From Bacillus sp. B15-48 (GTDB lineage: Bacteria > Bacillota > Bacilli > Bacillales > Cytobacillaceae): a DNA stretch of 64,000 nucleotides. Below, one piece after another: positions 19,767-28,559 of the stretch. The notes beneath the pieces were generated by a model. It was not told where the DNA came from and searched no databases. It worked only from the letters and a program-made list of their open reading frames with translations. Where the stretch lies: assembly GCF_016879755.1 (NCBI RefSeq), contig NZ_WOFU01000001.1:372001-436000 (forward strand), in the 5' to 3' direction. Numbering within the stretch: position 1 is the first letter of the stretch; each line of letters opens with the position of its first letter. The position numbers and the translations under genes are program-made.

Positions 19767-19821
19767 ATCGATTATTGAATTATTTTTCCTGATGATTGTC
19801 TCTGTTATCAGCAATGACCGT

Positions 19822-21309
19822 CTAATTTTGATCCTCGTGTTTGGGCATTTGCTGATGGTGGTCATTCATCGCCGGTTGATGTTGCCCAACATTGATTACT
19901 GGTGAATGGGCATTCGCACGTGAGGCGTAAGATTTTACTAACTGAGCAACATCTATCCCTGTCATTTCTTTTAAAGGTTCTTGCATTTCAACCATTGTTT
20001 TTGTAATGCTTTTTCCGAATGAAGGGACTCCTTGACCGTTACCAGAATCAATAATTTTTACAGATTCAATGTTGTTCAGCGGCTGAGCAATCTTTTCCGC
20101 AAAGACAGGAAGCATTTCAATTAGTTTTTCAGTAATAATTACATCGCCATGTTTTTCCATCGCCTCGGCTAATAACTTACGAGATTCTGCTTCGGCTTTC
20201 CCGCGTTCACGGATAACATCCGCCTCGGCCGAACCCTCTTCACGACGGATTTTCGCAAGCATCTCCCCTTCAATCTCTGCTTTACGTGCATCTGCTTCCG
20301 CACGACGTGTCGTTTCATAATAGTCAGCATCCGCTTTTGCTTTGCGCACTTTATTTTCCTCTTCCTCAAGCTTAACAGCACGTTCACGTTCTAGGAATTT
20401 CAACATGAGCTCTTCTTCTTTAATTTCCTTTGCTAATTTTGCTTTTTCCAATTCATACGATTGTTCTGATTTCGCACGTGCACGCTCTGTTTCTTCTTTA
20501 AACGCAGCGTCGTTTAAATCCTTCTCTTTTCGCGATTCTGCGATGGCAATTTGGCGTTTATATTCCTCTTCTTTCGCCTCTTGATCCATTTTCGCCCGAT
20601 GAATCCGCGTTTCCCGTTCACTGTCCGCTTCGGCTATTTCTGCTTGCTTCCGAACTTCGGCAATTCGTGGCCGGCCTAGGTTTTCTAAATAGCCATTTTC
20701 TTCATCGGCATCGCGTATATCAGTCAACCCTAAAGCTGTGATTTTAAAGCCCATCAAATCGAGCTGTTTTTGAGCGATGTCGGATACATCATGATTGAAT
20801 TTTTCACGGCTACTATTAATATCCTCAACCGTCATTTTCGATAAAATTGCCCGCAAGTTACTGCCAAGCACTTCTATGATTTCCTCTTCTATTTCTGCTT
20901 GCTTTTTCCCTAAAAATTGCTCCGCATAGTTCGCAATCCCATTCAATGTATCCGCTACTTTAACCATTGCCACCGCATCTGCGACAATCGGTACACCACC
21001 ATTTGTGTATACTCTTGGTGTTGACAGCTTCAGCTGGAAGGAAGTTAAATTAACCGGCGTTGCTGTTTGGAACCGTTTAAGCAAATACCCACCGCCACGG
21101 ATAATTTTCATCGAACGTCCTTCTAAATCTGTGAAAATATTACTCTCTTTTTCAGGATCGCCTAATCTTGGCCCAGTAATAATTAACGCTTCATTCGATT
21201 TTGCTGTTCGGTATCGAATACGGACCCAAAAGAAGTAACCAACCCCAATAAGTGCGGCAATGATTAAAATTGGAACAAAAATTACGAGAAAACCAATAAA
21301 TGTTGCCAT
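19822..21309 (-). CDS. floT: Flotillin-like protein FloT
   Basis: A 495-residue flotillin: one N-terminal membrane helix (about 5-28; GFLVIFVPILIIAALIGVGY), an SPFH domain (about 35-190), a long Glu/Ala/Lys-rich coiled coil (about 195-375; EIEGEMLAKIRREEGSAEAD) and a variable tail rich in His and Gln. Flotillins scaffold functional membrane microdomains in Bacillus. I use ATG 21309, preceded by AAAGGGGGATGAG, rather than an in-frame start 42 nt upstream. B. subtilis floT is 509 residues and follows yuaF (NfeD-like); no NfeD gene is here, so it appears monocistronic. Confidence 0.93.
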   Translation of the reverse strand: MATFIGFLVIFVPILIIAALIGVGYFFWVRIRYRTAKSNEALIITGPRLGDPEKESNIFTDLEGRSMKIIRGGGYLLKRFQTATPVNLTSFQLKLSTPRVYTNGGVPIVADAVAMVKVADTLNGIANYAEQFLGKKQAEIEEEIIEVLGSNLRAILSKMTVEDINSSREKFNHDVSDIAQKQLDLMGFKITALGLTDIRDADEENGYLENLGRPRIAEVRKQAEIAEADSERETRIHRAKMDQEAKEEEYKRQIAIAESRKEKDLNDAAFKEETERARAKSEQSYELEKAKLAKEIKEEELMLKFLERERAVKLEEEENKVRKAKADADYYETTRRAEADARKAEIEGEMLAKIRREEGSAEADVIRERGKAEAESRKLLAEAMEKHGDVIITEKLIEMLPVFAEKIAQPLNNIESVKIIDSGNGQGVPSFGKSITKTMVEMQEPLKEMTGIDVAQLVKSYASRANAHSPVINVGQHQPAMNDHHQQMPKHEDQN

Positions 21310-21554
21310 ACTCTCATCCCCCTTTAAAATGAAATATAAATGCACAAACATCCGTCAGGTAACGACTACATATTGTTATACGTCCAAAATTTTAAAAGGT
21401 TTCAATAAAATCCCAAAACAGGGACTTACATCCACCTTAAGACAAACCCTTCATTATTTCTTTTCACCTTAAAGCAAACATTTATTTAAGTTATTCTTCA
21501 TAATTTTGAACCCAGTCGGGAAACATAATAACATTCTTACTTCAGGTGGTTTAT

Positions 21555-22061
21555 ATGTATATATTCATTAATGCACTCTATGCGCTAGCGGGATATAAAT
21601 GGGGCGATTGGCGAAATTGGCAGCAATATTATCCGACAATCCTTTTCTTTATCATCGGTGACTTATTATATAATTTTCTCCTTTACAACAAGTCAATGTG
21701 GGTTTTCCATGATTTATTGTTACCGAACCATACAACCATTACCCTTTTAGCAATGGTCGTTTCGTACTCGGCCACTGTTTTGATTTATTTAGGAAAATTT
21801 CCGAGCGGTTGGACAAAACGGTTTTTATGGTTCTGGCTATGGATGGGAATTTACTTGATCTTTGAATACGTCAATTATTTACTGGGATTTATTACATATC
21901 ATCACGATTGGAATTTTCCCTGGTCGATTATTTTTACCGGGATCATTTTTATTATGTTACCTATTCATCATCGAAGGCCTATCATCGCTTGGGCGATATC
22001 GATAGTGATTATCCTTTCCTTATTAATGATTTTTGACGTGAAATTAAGTGATATGAAATAG
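21555..22061 (+). CDS. CBO0543-family membrane protein
   Basis: A 168-residue protein with five or six membrane helices and conserved aromatic/charged loops (YKWGDWRNWQQYYPT near residue 14, YHHDWNFPWSIIF near 113). It matches the CBO0543 family common in Bacilli, for which no function is established. The ATG at 21555 lies six bases after AGGTGG; an in-frame GTG at 21546 sits in that ribosome site and is unlikely. It is divergent from floT. Array C begins after it. Confidence 0.75.
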   Translation: MYIFINALYALAGYKWGDWRNWQQYYPTILFFIIGDLLYNFLLYNKSMWVFHDLLLPNHTTITLLAMVVSYSATVLIYLGKFPSGWTKRFLWFWLWMGIYLIFEYVNYLLGFITYHHDWNFPWSIIFTGIIFIMLPIHHRRPIIAWAISIVIILSLLMIFDVKLSDMK

Positions 22062-22151
22062 AAGTCTGTTTTTCTTTTAGGGGAAAAGAACTGCCGGGTC
22101 CTTTTGTACAATCCTAGTCACATTAATGTTGATTAAAACCATTAACGACCG

Positions 22152-22600
22152 TTTTTTATCTAGTACTCGGATTAAAAACGTGAATTGTTCATAAATAGGC
22201 GCTAAGGAATATTGCTAGTACTTGGATTAACCGTGATTATTAAGCTTGTTTTATGCTAGTACTTGGATTAAAAACCTGGATTAGCCATAAACTGGCTGAT
22301 TTTTATTACTAGTACTCGGATTAACCACGTTTTTGAGCCTGGTTTATTACTAGTACTTGGATTAAACCGATTTTGGGCCGTTTTTTTTTGCTAGTACAGG
22401 GATTATATCGGCCTACTGACCTTACTTTAATGCTAGTACTCGGATTAAACCCTCATTTTACAGCGTTTTATTACGAGTACTAGCAATATATCAACGAAAT
22501 TTCCGGTTTTTAATACGAGTACTTGGATTAAAAAACGCGTTACCAGCATTATCTCTCAAAAAGCCTACGAATCTCCTCAACCAAATGTTCATAAATGAAC
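22152..22600 (+). repeat. AGTACT palindrome array, copy C
   Basis: Most of the 709-nt gene-free stretch between the CBO0543 gene and bdbD. Core GTAC positions are 22163, 22218, 22259, 22312, 22353, 22394, 22436, 22477 and 22519, spacings 55, 41, 53, 41, 41, 42, 41, 42. The last five sites, their connecting sequence and the tail CGCGTTACCAGCATTATC (about 22537-22554) match copies A, B and E. A remnant CTGCCGGGTCCTTTTG at about 22092 corresponds to the second arm of the hairpin seen before arrays A and E. The remaining 22620-22770 is AT-rich leader of bdbD. Confidence 0.9.
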
Positions 22601-22770
22601 CTTTCATACAAAATCAGCTGTGCCTTTACCCTTGTTTTTACGTAGTTATATCGCAACTTATTCAAATGGCCCCCCTCTTAGTCCAACCACTTTTTTCTTA
22701 CTAAAACTCTTTTCTTTTTTTTACTTTCATTTTCATGTAAATTAATAATGACAAATATGGAGGTGCGAAC

Positions 22771-23442
22771 ATGTTTAAAAAGGAAAATAGGCTTACGACA
22801 ATTTTTATCGTTGTCATTTTATTTTTTATCGGAATTGGGATTTGGGGGTCATTTTCAAATAAAAGTGAGAGAACAGTTGCTAGTTTACCTGTATCAACAA
22901 ATAAAGTGTATGACCCGTCTGAACAACCGCTCGTTGGTGATGAGAATGCACCGGTGGAAATGATGATTTTTTCAGATTTTCAATGACCCCATTGTAAAAC
23001 ATGGGCAGAGGAAGTGTATCCTCAGTTAAAAACGAGATTCATAGATTCAGGGGAAGCAAATCTTACTTTCGTAAACTATCCTGTCATCGGAATTCCTTCA
23101 GTCTATGCAGCGATGGCGAGTGAGTATGTTTTCCGCGAGAACCCGGATCAATGGCAGGAATTTACGAAAGACCTGTATGACATTCAAACCACTTTATCTA
23201 ATCAGCGCATTTCTGAGTTGGCAGTTCAGTATGTCGATGGCGTCACTGCAGAAGAAATTCAGGAAATGCTAGAAATCGAACAAATGTACATTGACGATGT
23301 GTTGGCTGATTATAATAAAGGCGATGAACTTGGTGTTACGGGTACGCCTTATCTTGTTATTAATGGCCAAGCGGTCAACCATTCTGACCTCGGGGCCATT
23401 GAGACAATCGTAAATAAGATCGCTAGTGGAGAGCAGGAGTAA
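22771..23442 (+). CDS. bdbD: BdbD/DsbA-type thiol oxidoreductase with in-frame TGA at catalytic Cys
   Basis: Read through the TGA at 22984-22986 this is a 223-residue protein: N-terminal membrane anchor (about 10-30; IFIVVILFFIGIGIWG), then a DsbA thioredoxin fold beginning near residue 58 (ENAPVEMMIFSDFQ), the active site X-Pro-His-Cys with X at residue 72 encoded by TGA, and the cis-Pro segment LGVTGTPYLVING near 190. The frame is intact on both sides, with no indel, and the next gene is its usual partner bdbC, touching it (TAAATG). Without read-through only a 71-residue anchor would be made. GGAGGTG precedes the ATG. Sec at this place is the best reading; a single Cys-to-stop mutation is the alternative. 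Confidence 0.85.
22984..23023 (+). promoter_or_regulatory. Candidate recoding signal (SECIS-like) in bdbD
   Basis: TGA at 22984-22986 is followed by a hairpin GAGGA (23008-23012) / TCCTC (23019-23023) with loop AGTGTA, starting 26 nt after the TGA and having G as its second base. A competing stem CCCAT/ATGGG lies at 22988-23005. The stem is only five pairs, so the signal is modest alone; it gains weight from the similar geometry in the frnE gene at 25512. From memory of the bacterial SECIS model, the distance and loop G fit. Confidence 0.5.
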
Positions 23443-23853
23443 ATGGGGGATTTTCTTAAAAAATACAATCTATACCTTGCTTGGATCGTCAGCATAATCG
23501 CAACCGGAGGAAGTCTTTATTTTAGCGAAGGAATGAAATTCATTCCTTGTTCATGGTGCTGGTATCAGCGAATCCTCATGTATCCGCTTGTGTTTCTTTT
23601 AGGAAGAGCGGCGATAAAAGGCGATCGGAACATCATTCCGTACATACTGCCGCTGTCGATGCTTGGGACGTTAATTGGAACGGTTCACTATTTGGAGCAA
23701 AAAGTCGGTCTCTTTGGCGACGCTTGCCGTTCACTCATTCCTTGTAGTACGCAGTATATTAACTGGGCTGGATTTATCACCATCCCGTTTCTCTCGCTCG
23801 TTGCCTTTATGCTAATAACCATCTTGCTTTCGCTCAATAAAAAGAATACCTAA
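23443..23853 (+). CDS. bdbC: BdbC/DsbB-type thiol-disulfide oxidoreductase
   Basis: A 136-residue, four-helix membrane protein with the two DsbB cysteine pairs: CSWC near residue 36 and a second pair in GDACRSLIPC near residues 94-101. It oxidises its BdbD partner and passes electrons to quinone. It starts immediately after the bdbD stop, so the two are one operon. All four cysteines use TGC or TGT; only the BdbD nucleophile is coded by TGA. A terminator follows. Confidence 0.93.
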   Translation: MGDFLKKYNLYLAWIVSIIATGGSLYFSEGMKFIPCSWCWYQRILMYPLVFLLGRAAIKGDRNIIPYILPLSMLGTLIGTVHYLEQKVGLFGDACRSLIPCSTQYINWAGFITIPFLSLVAFMLITILLSLNKKNT

Positions 23854-23858
23854 ACTAC

Positions 23859-23892
23859 CCGCCCTCCTTAAATTGAGGGCGGCTTTTCTTTT
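23859..23892 (+). terminator. Terminator after bdbC
   Basis: CCGCCCTC pairs with GAGGGCGG, followed by CTTTTCTTTT, directly after the bdbC stop. Confidence 0.85.
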
Positions 23893-23921
23893 AATGAAGT
23901 AAGTTTTCCGAAGCGTAGGTG

Positions 23922-24152
23922 CTACATATATGAAAGACTCACCTGAAGGTTGGCGTTTCGTTCGCGAATGAGATCGAGGAGGTCTTTGTCTTTTGTTTCA
24001 TTTTTACTTCTTATTTCGAAGGTGTAACGAATCATCGTTCCGAGATTCGTTGTTTCCACCTGACGCAATGCATAATGGTTTGTATGGCTTTCAAGGATGT
24101 CATCGAATAAGCTTTCATGGTTTAAGTTTTCCGGAACGGTCACTTTCAACAT
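23922..24152 (-). CDS. Small protein resembling the C-terminal part of DUF4956 proteins
   Basis: A 76-residue acidic protein (LNHESLFDDILESHTNHYAL, TTNLGTMIRYTFEIRSK). It resembles the soluble C-terminal segment of DUF4956 membrane proteins, which normally follows about four helices. Here stops lie just upstream in frame, so no membrane part exists. GGGAAGGATAC ahead of the ATG could allow independent translation. It is either a domain-only gene or a truncated remnant; I cannot tell which. Confidence 0.5.
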   Translation of the reverse strand: MLKVTVPENLNHESLFDDILESHTNHYALRQVETTNLGTMIRYTFEIRSKNETKDKDLLDLIRERNANLQVSLSYM

Positions 24153-24440
24153 TTGTGTATCCTTCCCTTTTGGATACTTCTATTTTCACGTTTCCTTCTG
24201 AGGAATGATGGTGAAGAAAATGAGAATTTCATGAGAGATTTCTGATGAATGACTATGCGTTGACGGGGGCATTTTCATAAAAAATAATTTAACTGTTTTC
24301 ATATGTAAAAAGGGCTATTTTTATTTTTGAAAAACAAAAGGGTTGCCCAAGCCGCCCTATTTGTCGATAAAAGCAATAATAAGTTATAATAACTATTTAA
24401 TATGATAATTATTGTGATAAAGGTGGTTTAACGAAAATCA

Positions 24441-25247
24441 ATGGAAAAGGTTTCTAATTACTTTATCGTTCATTCGGAATCGCTTGCCAAAGAAATTGTA
24501 GATTCAGTGATTCAGAGAATGAACTTAAATATTTCAGCTCAGGAAAAAGCACGTGCGTTGACATTTTATACTGAATTTATGGAATCTTTCGGAGAATCAC
24601 TCATTTATTGTGAACAGAAGATTATTCCACCCTCACTTATTGAATGGAGTAAAAAGAACTCGGAACAGGTCGTGTCAGAAGGGAAAATCTCATCGATCAT
24701 TGTCCGCTATCAACCAACGAGGGAACTTTTAATCGACATCGTAACAAAAATAAGCGAAGAGTTTGAACTGTCGCTGACAGAAAATGCTTTTATGATCAAA
24801 CAAATCAATTCAATACTTGATATAAGCATAAATGAAACAGTTTTAGCATTTGAACATCTATCGGAAGAGCGTCAGGAAGAGGCTCAACAGGAGCTAGCTC
24901 AGTTATCTGCACCGCTTGTCCCTGTTAAAGATGGAGTTGTCATCGTTCCGCTCGTTGGGATGATTAACTCCCATCGGGTAACTTACATATTGGATATAGT
25001 GATTCCAAAAATCGCCGATCTTCATTTAGATCATGTCATTGTTGATTTTTCAGGCCTATTAAAAATCGATACAGAAACCATCCGCTTTCTTCATGAGTTC
25101 GAGAGTATCCTTCGTGTAATGGGGATTAATGTCATTTCAACGGGAATCCGCCCATACATCGCAAAACTCGCTGTGGATAATGGGTTTGATCATACAGAAT
25201 TTGAGACTTTTATAACTGTTAAGGAAGCATTAGAAAGCATTAACTAA
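24441..25247 (+). CDS. RsbR-family STAS protein (stressosome co-antagonist type)
   Basis: A 268-residue protein with an RsbR-like variable helical N-terminal domain (about 1-140) and a C-terminal STAS domain (about 150-265; VKDGVVIVPLVGMINSHR, HVIVDFSGLLKIDTETI, STGIRPYIAKLAVD). RsbR paralogues build stressosomes that control the SigB general stress response. The Thr in the IDTET segment near 210 and in STGIRP near 235 match the phosphorylated threonine positions of RsbRA, so both sites appear kept. It stands alone between the bdb genes and frnE. Which signal the N-domain senses is unknown. Confidence 0.82.
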   Translation: MEKVSNYFIVHSESLAKEIVDSVIQRMNLNISAQEKARALTFYTEFMESFGESLIYCEQKIIPPSLIEWSKKNSEQVVSEGKISSIIVRYQPTRELLIDIVTKISEEFELSLTENAFMIKQINSILDISINETVLAFEHLSEERQEEAQQELAQLSAPLVPVKDGVVIVPLVGMINSHRVTYILDIVIPKIADLHLDHVIVDFSGLLKIDTETIRFLHEFESILRVMGINVISTGIRPYIAKLAVDNGFDHTEFETFITVKEALESIN

Positions 25248-25481
25248 CATAGCCTGCATTGCTTAAGCCTTGATAAATCAACACAATCGATCAAATGTAT
25301 TTTTTCGAACTTAACTCTGGCAATGACAAATTAAATTTTATTTACTCCTCTTCCTTTTCAACTTAAACAGAGTCAAGAGTGGACGAAAACACCATATATG
25401 TTGCATTCAAATCAAAATAATCGTTAAAACAAACCGGAACAGATATACTATGTAGTGAATCTTGAAATGGAGGGACAAAAC

Positions 25482-26180
25482 ATGCATATTGAAATGTGGA
25501 CAGATTTTGCTTGACCATTTTGCTATATTGGCAAGAGGCGTCTGGAGGACGCTCTTAAGAAAATTGACCATCCGATTGAGGTAACGTACCGTTGTTACGA
25601 ATTGGACCCAACGCATAAACGTGATGTACAAGAAAATATGTATGAAAAATTAGCAAGTAAGTATGGAATGAGCATCGAGCAAGCGAAGGCAAACGTCGAT
25701 AACGTCGTGAATATGGCAAAAGAAGTTGGCTTGGACTACCAAATGGAGACACTCATTTTAACAAATACCTTTGATGCTCATCGCTTAACGATGTTTGCGA
25801 AAAAGCATGGAGTCATGAAAGAAATGACAGAAAGAATTTTACAGGCTTATTTTACCGAATCGAAACATATCGGTGACCATCACACTCTAACAGAGCTAGC
25901 CGTAGAAGTTGGACTCAATCGTGACGAGGTCGCAAATATGCTCGCAAGTGACGAGATGACGGAAGAAGTTCGTGCAGACGAACAAACTGCCAAGCAATAT
26001 GGTATTTCAAGTGTGCCATTCTTCCTAATTAATAAAAAATATGCCCTAACAGGTGCGCAACCAACCGAAGCATTTGTACAAGCATTGCAAAAAGTGATCG
26101 CTGAAGACGAAATAACTGTAGTCAACAGCGAAGACGCTGGGATTTGTGATGACGATGGCTGCGAGATCCCTAAAAAATAA
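25482..26180 (+). CDS. FrnE-type DsbA oxidoreductase with in-frame TGA at catalytic Cys
   Basis: Read through the TGA at 25512-25514 this is a 232-residue DsbA-family protein of FrnE type: residues MHIEMWTDFA, then X11-Pro-Phe-Cys14 with X encoded by TGA, the insertion helical domain (about 50-165), and the cis-Pro segment YGISSVPFFLINKKYAL near residue 170. Length fits the family. The ATG follows GGAGGGAC by five bases; without read-through only ten residues would be made, yet 221 further codons remain open and conserved-looking, arguing against decay. The tail carries CDDDGC, a possible metal or redox site. It is cytoplasmic (no signal peptide). No homologous partner gene adjoins it. Confidence 0.85.
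25512..25556 (+). promoter_or_regulatory. Candidate recoding signal (SECIS-like) in the frnE gene
   Basis: TGA at 25512-25514 is followed by a strong hairpin: AAGAG-(G)-CGTC at 25533-25542 pairs with GACGCTCTT at 25548-25556, nine pairs with one bulged G, closing a five-base loop TGGAG. The loop begins 28 nt after the TGA and has G at its second position, as in bdbD. This matches the general bacterial SECIS layout. Directly seen as pairing; role is inferred. Confidence 0.65.
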
Positions 26181-26204
26181 GCTCAAACCGCCTTGTTACT
26201 TAGT

Positions 26205-26565
26205 AATCTAGGGCATACTGTTTCCAAATCCAAACCAAAAGTATAAATATCTCGATTCTGGTTCCTTCCTTCATGAAGTCCAAAAAGCCTTCTTTATCTC
26301 ATCTCTCTTAAATAGAAGGCTTGTCCTTAATTGAGTAACTAGCGAAAGTAAAATAAGCGGAGATTTTCCGGTTAAATGCAGAATGGAGCTCATTTCGGGG
26401 GATATAAGGGGAGGTTTTCCGCTTATCCAAGGCAAAATCCCTCATTTTCATGCTTTTTGAATCAATAGACGGAATCTCTCCGTCTATTAGTGCCTATTTT
26501 CAATGCAATTTACTAATTAAGCGGAATTTATCCGTCTATTATTGTTAAGTGTTAAAGAAGGAAAG
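26205..26565 (+). repeat. CGGAAA/TTTCCG palindrome repeat, copy 1 (inverted copy at 45795-46140)
   Basis: Part of a 573-nt gene-free stretch. It holds four imperfect palindromes of the type GCGGAGATTTTCCG at 26357, 26408, 26469 and 26521 (spacings 51, 61, 52) and a flank (GGTTCCTTCCTTCATGAAGT, AAGGCTTGTCCTTAATTGAG). The same units and flank recur as a reverse complement at 45795-46140. No transposase or open frame is present. Function unknown. Confidence 0.85.
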
Positions 26566-26570
26566 TCGGA

Positions 26571-26654
26571 ATAACGGTTAGAGCAACGGTGATGCTCGTG
26601 CTCGGAATGCAACTGGCCGCGATTGTTCGAAAACGGGTAGCATCTACGCCTTGA
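26571..26654 (+). pseudogene. Possible 3' remnant of a membrane-protein gene
   Basis: A 27-codon frame ending in TGA reads ITVRATVMLVLGMQLAAIV followed by RKRVASTP, a hydrophobic helix with a positive tail, and is followed at once by a strong terminator. No start or ribosome site is in reach and the frame begins right where repeat copy 1 ends. It looks like the end of a lost gene, but it could be chance. Confidence 0.25.
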
Positions 26655-26657
26655 AAC

Positions 26658-26689
26658 AAAAAGGACCCCTTGATTGTGGGTCCTTTTTG
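26658..26689. terminator. Bidirectional terminator
   Basis: AAAAAGGACCC pairs with GGGTCCTTTTT. A-tract and T-tract on both sides allow it to work in either direction; on the minus strand it follows the YhgE-like gene. Confidence 0.8.
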
Positions 26690-26753
26690 GTCAACATATT
26701 TAACGATTATACTAGAAGACATAATGCCTTTTTAAACACATTCAGAATTGAGG

Positions 26754-28559
26754 CTACCTAAACAAATCGAAAAACTTCGCCCAAAATCCTTTTTGTTCTT
26801 TGACAGGTTGTTCGTTTGTTTCTTTCACATCTTTTTTAAGGCTTGCGGTTTTGATCACGAATTGCACAGAATGCAGTTTTTCATTTTCAGGAGAGACGAA
26901 GGAGATGACGTCAAAATCAGACTTATCATACTCAGCGATCATTCGATTGATCTCCTCTTGGATTTGATCTGGCAGACGACTCGTTGCGTTATAAAGCTCG
27001 GTCGTCCCGGCATGAAGCTCTCCGACTCCCTTTGCTAATTCACCCGTTCCATTGGTGAATTTAACCAATCCTGAATGCAACTCACTATAGGAATCAGACA
27101 ACTGGCCAGCCCCCTTTGTATAGTCAACCAACCCGCCATGAAACGCCCGGTAATTCGTTGTCAATGTAGCCATGCCCTCTTGTAATTGCGTAAGGCCATC
27201 GAATTGGTCCAATTCTTCTAAAGCCGAAGTAATTCCCTCCGCGCTCTGAAGCAATCTGTCCCCGATTCCACGAGCCGTTCCACTCATTTCACCTAACAGT
27301 GGATCAATCGATTCAAACGATTTTTTCACATCAGGAAAAGCTTCTTTCGCAGTGAGAGCCGCTGTGTACGTTTCAAGTAACTGGTCAAGAATCGCTGCAT
27401 CAGCACCACTATCATAAATCTTTTGAATATCTGCTTCTGAAATTCCCGTTTCAGGTACAGCTTTTAGCGCCTTGTCTAAGCGTTCGTATGCAGTTGCATA
27501 CTGCTCTCTTATACTCGAGATCCGATCTGCCAAATCAAGAAGTCCATCGCCACCATTCATTAAGCTATCAGTCAAATCCGCAAAATCGCTGAGATCGAGA
27601 TCAATCGCATCGACTTGCAAACTATTACTAATTTTAGTAAGCGCATCGTTAATTGCCTCAGATCCCTTTACAAGTTCAGGCGAAGCACCTTTTAGATTAG
27701 ACATGCCGTTATGATATTGTTCAGACCCATCACGGAGACGAATAGCACCATCACTCAGCTGAGAAGCGCCATTCTTTAATTCACCAACACCATCATTTAA
27801 TTGACGAATTGCATCTGTTAATGACTCCATTTCACCTGTCATCTCATCTGTATCGGGGGCATCGATCGACATCGATGATGGCACCGCGGCAATTTCAATT
27901 GCTGCTAGTTCAAAATCAACGACATCAGCCTCGAAACTCAACTCACCGTCTTGCTCAGGCATGACAGTAAAAGTAATTTGTTTGTTTTTTCCTGCATTGA
28001 CCACCATGCCATCACCGGCTTCAATATTGCTAAACAACCCAGGGTCAATTGTAAGCGTAATTTGCAGTAAATAATGGTCATAAAAAACAAGATCAACATG
28101 CTCATTCGCAGACGTATGAATGTTGATTTTCACCTGCCCATCTTGACCGACAAGCTCCTCTGGCGCACGTTTCTTGCCATCTAATAAATAATCAATGGTA
28201 AAATTCCATGGCAATGGTTCGTCCCGCATATTCCCTTGATAGTAAAACTTACCCTTTTCAGCGGAAAGGTCGACACGATTACCTTGTTGTTCAATGGTTG
28301 CTAAATTCGTTAAATTTTTGACCGTTTCGTACGTACCATAGTCAGTAATCTTCCCAGGTTTAACGACATCAAAAATATTAACTACATAAATTTCTTGCTG
28401 CCCTCCGGTGGCGCTAAGCGTTGCATAGACAACCTCATCTTTGGCAATAAATTCCCCGGCCTTTTCGTTCTCATTCGCAGCAGCACTGACAAGAAACGAC
28501 GGCAAGACAAGGATAAGCGCCATTAACACTAGAAAAATCCGTCTTTTTCCCATCCTCAT
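26754..28559 (-). CDS. Secreted YhgE/Pip-like heptad-repeat protein, MmpL partner
   Basis: A 601-residue protein with an N-terminal signal peptide (about 1-27; IFLVLMALILVLPSFLVSA), a beta-rich region (about 35-225), then repeated X-X-X-Leu-X-X-Gly heptads (LNDGVGELKNGASQLSDGA near 255 and GAGQLSDSYSELHSGLVKF near 490), typical of YhgE/Pip-like proteins. Unlike full YhgE it lacks the C-terminal multi-helix permease part; a single basic C-terminal segment remains. The ATG overlaps the mmpL stop by four bases, so the two are one operon and probably one complex at the cell envelope. Cargo is unknown. Confidence 0.8.
   Translation of the reverse strand: MRMGKRRIFLVLMALILVLPSFLVSAAANENEKAGEFIAKDEVVYATLSATGGQQEIYVVNIFDVVKPGKITDYGTYETVKNLTNLATIEQQGNRVDLSAEKGKFYYQGNMRDEPLPWNFTIDYLLDGKKRAPEELVGQDGQVKINIHTSANEHVDLVFYDHYLLQITLTIDPGLFSNIEAGDGMVVNAGKNKQITFTVMPEQDGELSFEADVVDFELAAIEIAAVPSSMSIDAPDTDEMTGEMESLTDAIRQLNDGVGELKNGASQLSDGAIRLRDGSEQYHNGMSNLKGASPELVKGSEAINDALTKISNSLQVDAIDLDLSDFADLTDSLMNGGDGLLDLADRISSIREQYATAYERLDKALKAVPETGISEADIQKIYDSGADAAILDQLLETYTAALTAKEAFPDVKKSFESIDPLLGEMSGTARGIGDRLLQSAEGITSALEELDQFDGLTQLQEGMATLTTNYRAFHGGLVDYTKGAGQLSDSYSELHSGLVKFTNGTGELAKGVGELHAGTTELYNATSRLPDQIQEEINRMIAEYDKSDFDVISFVSPENEKLHSVQFVIKTASLKKDVKETNEQPVKEQKGFWAKFFDLFR

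Noticed and set aside
22748-22963. A second + strand frame overlapping the bdbD start
   Set aside because: It is a shadow in another frame; the bdbD frame has the ribosome site and the recognisable membrane anchor.
23014-23442. A separate gene starting at GTG 23014 in the second half of bdbD
   Set aside because: No ribosome site, and it would lack the first half of the DsbA fold. It is the in-frame continuation beyond the TGA.
25602-26180. A separate gene starting inside frnE
   Set aside because: It would lack the active site and has no ribosome site, whereas ATG 25482 has GGAGGGAC and matches the family N-terminus apart from the TGA.
22771-26180. Global reassignment of TGA to Cys or Trp in this organism
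   Set aside because: Many intact genes in the window end in TGA at the expected family length and in overlap junctions (lutB, glcD, mmpL, the PhnD-like gene), so TGA is a normal stop here.
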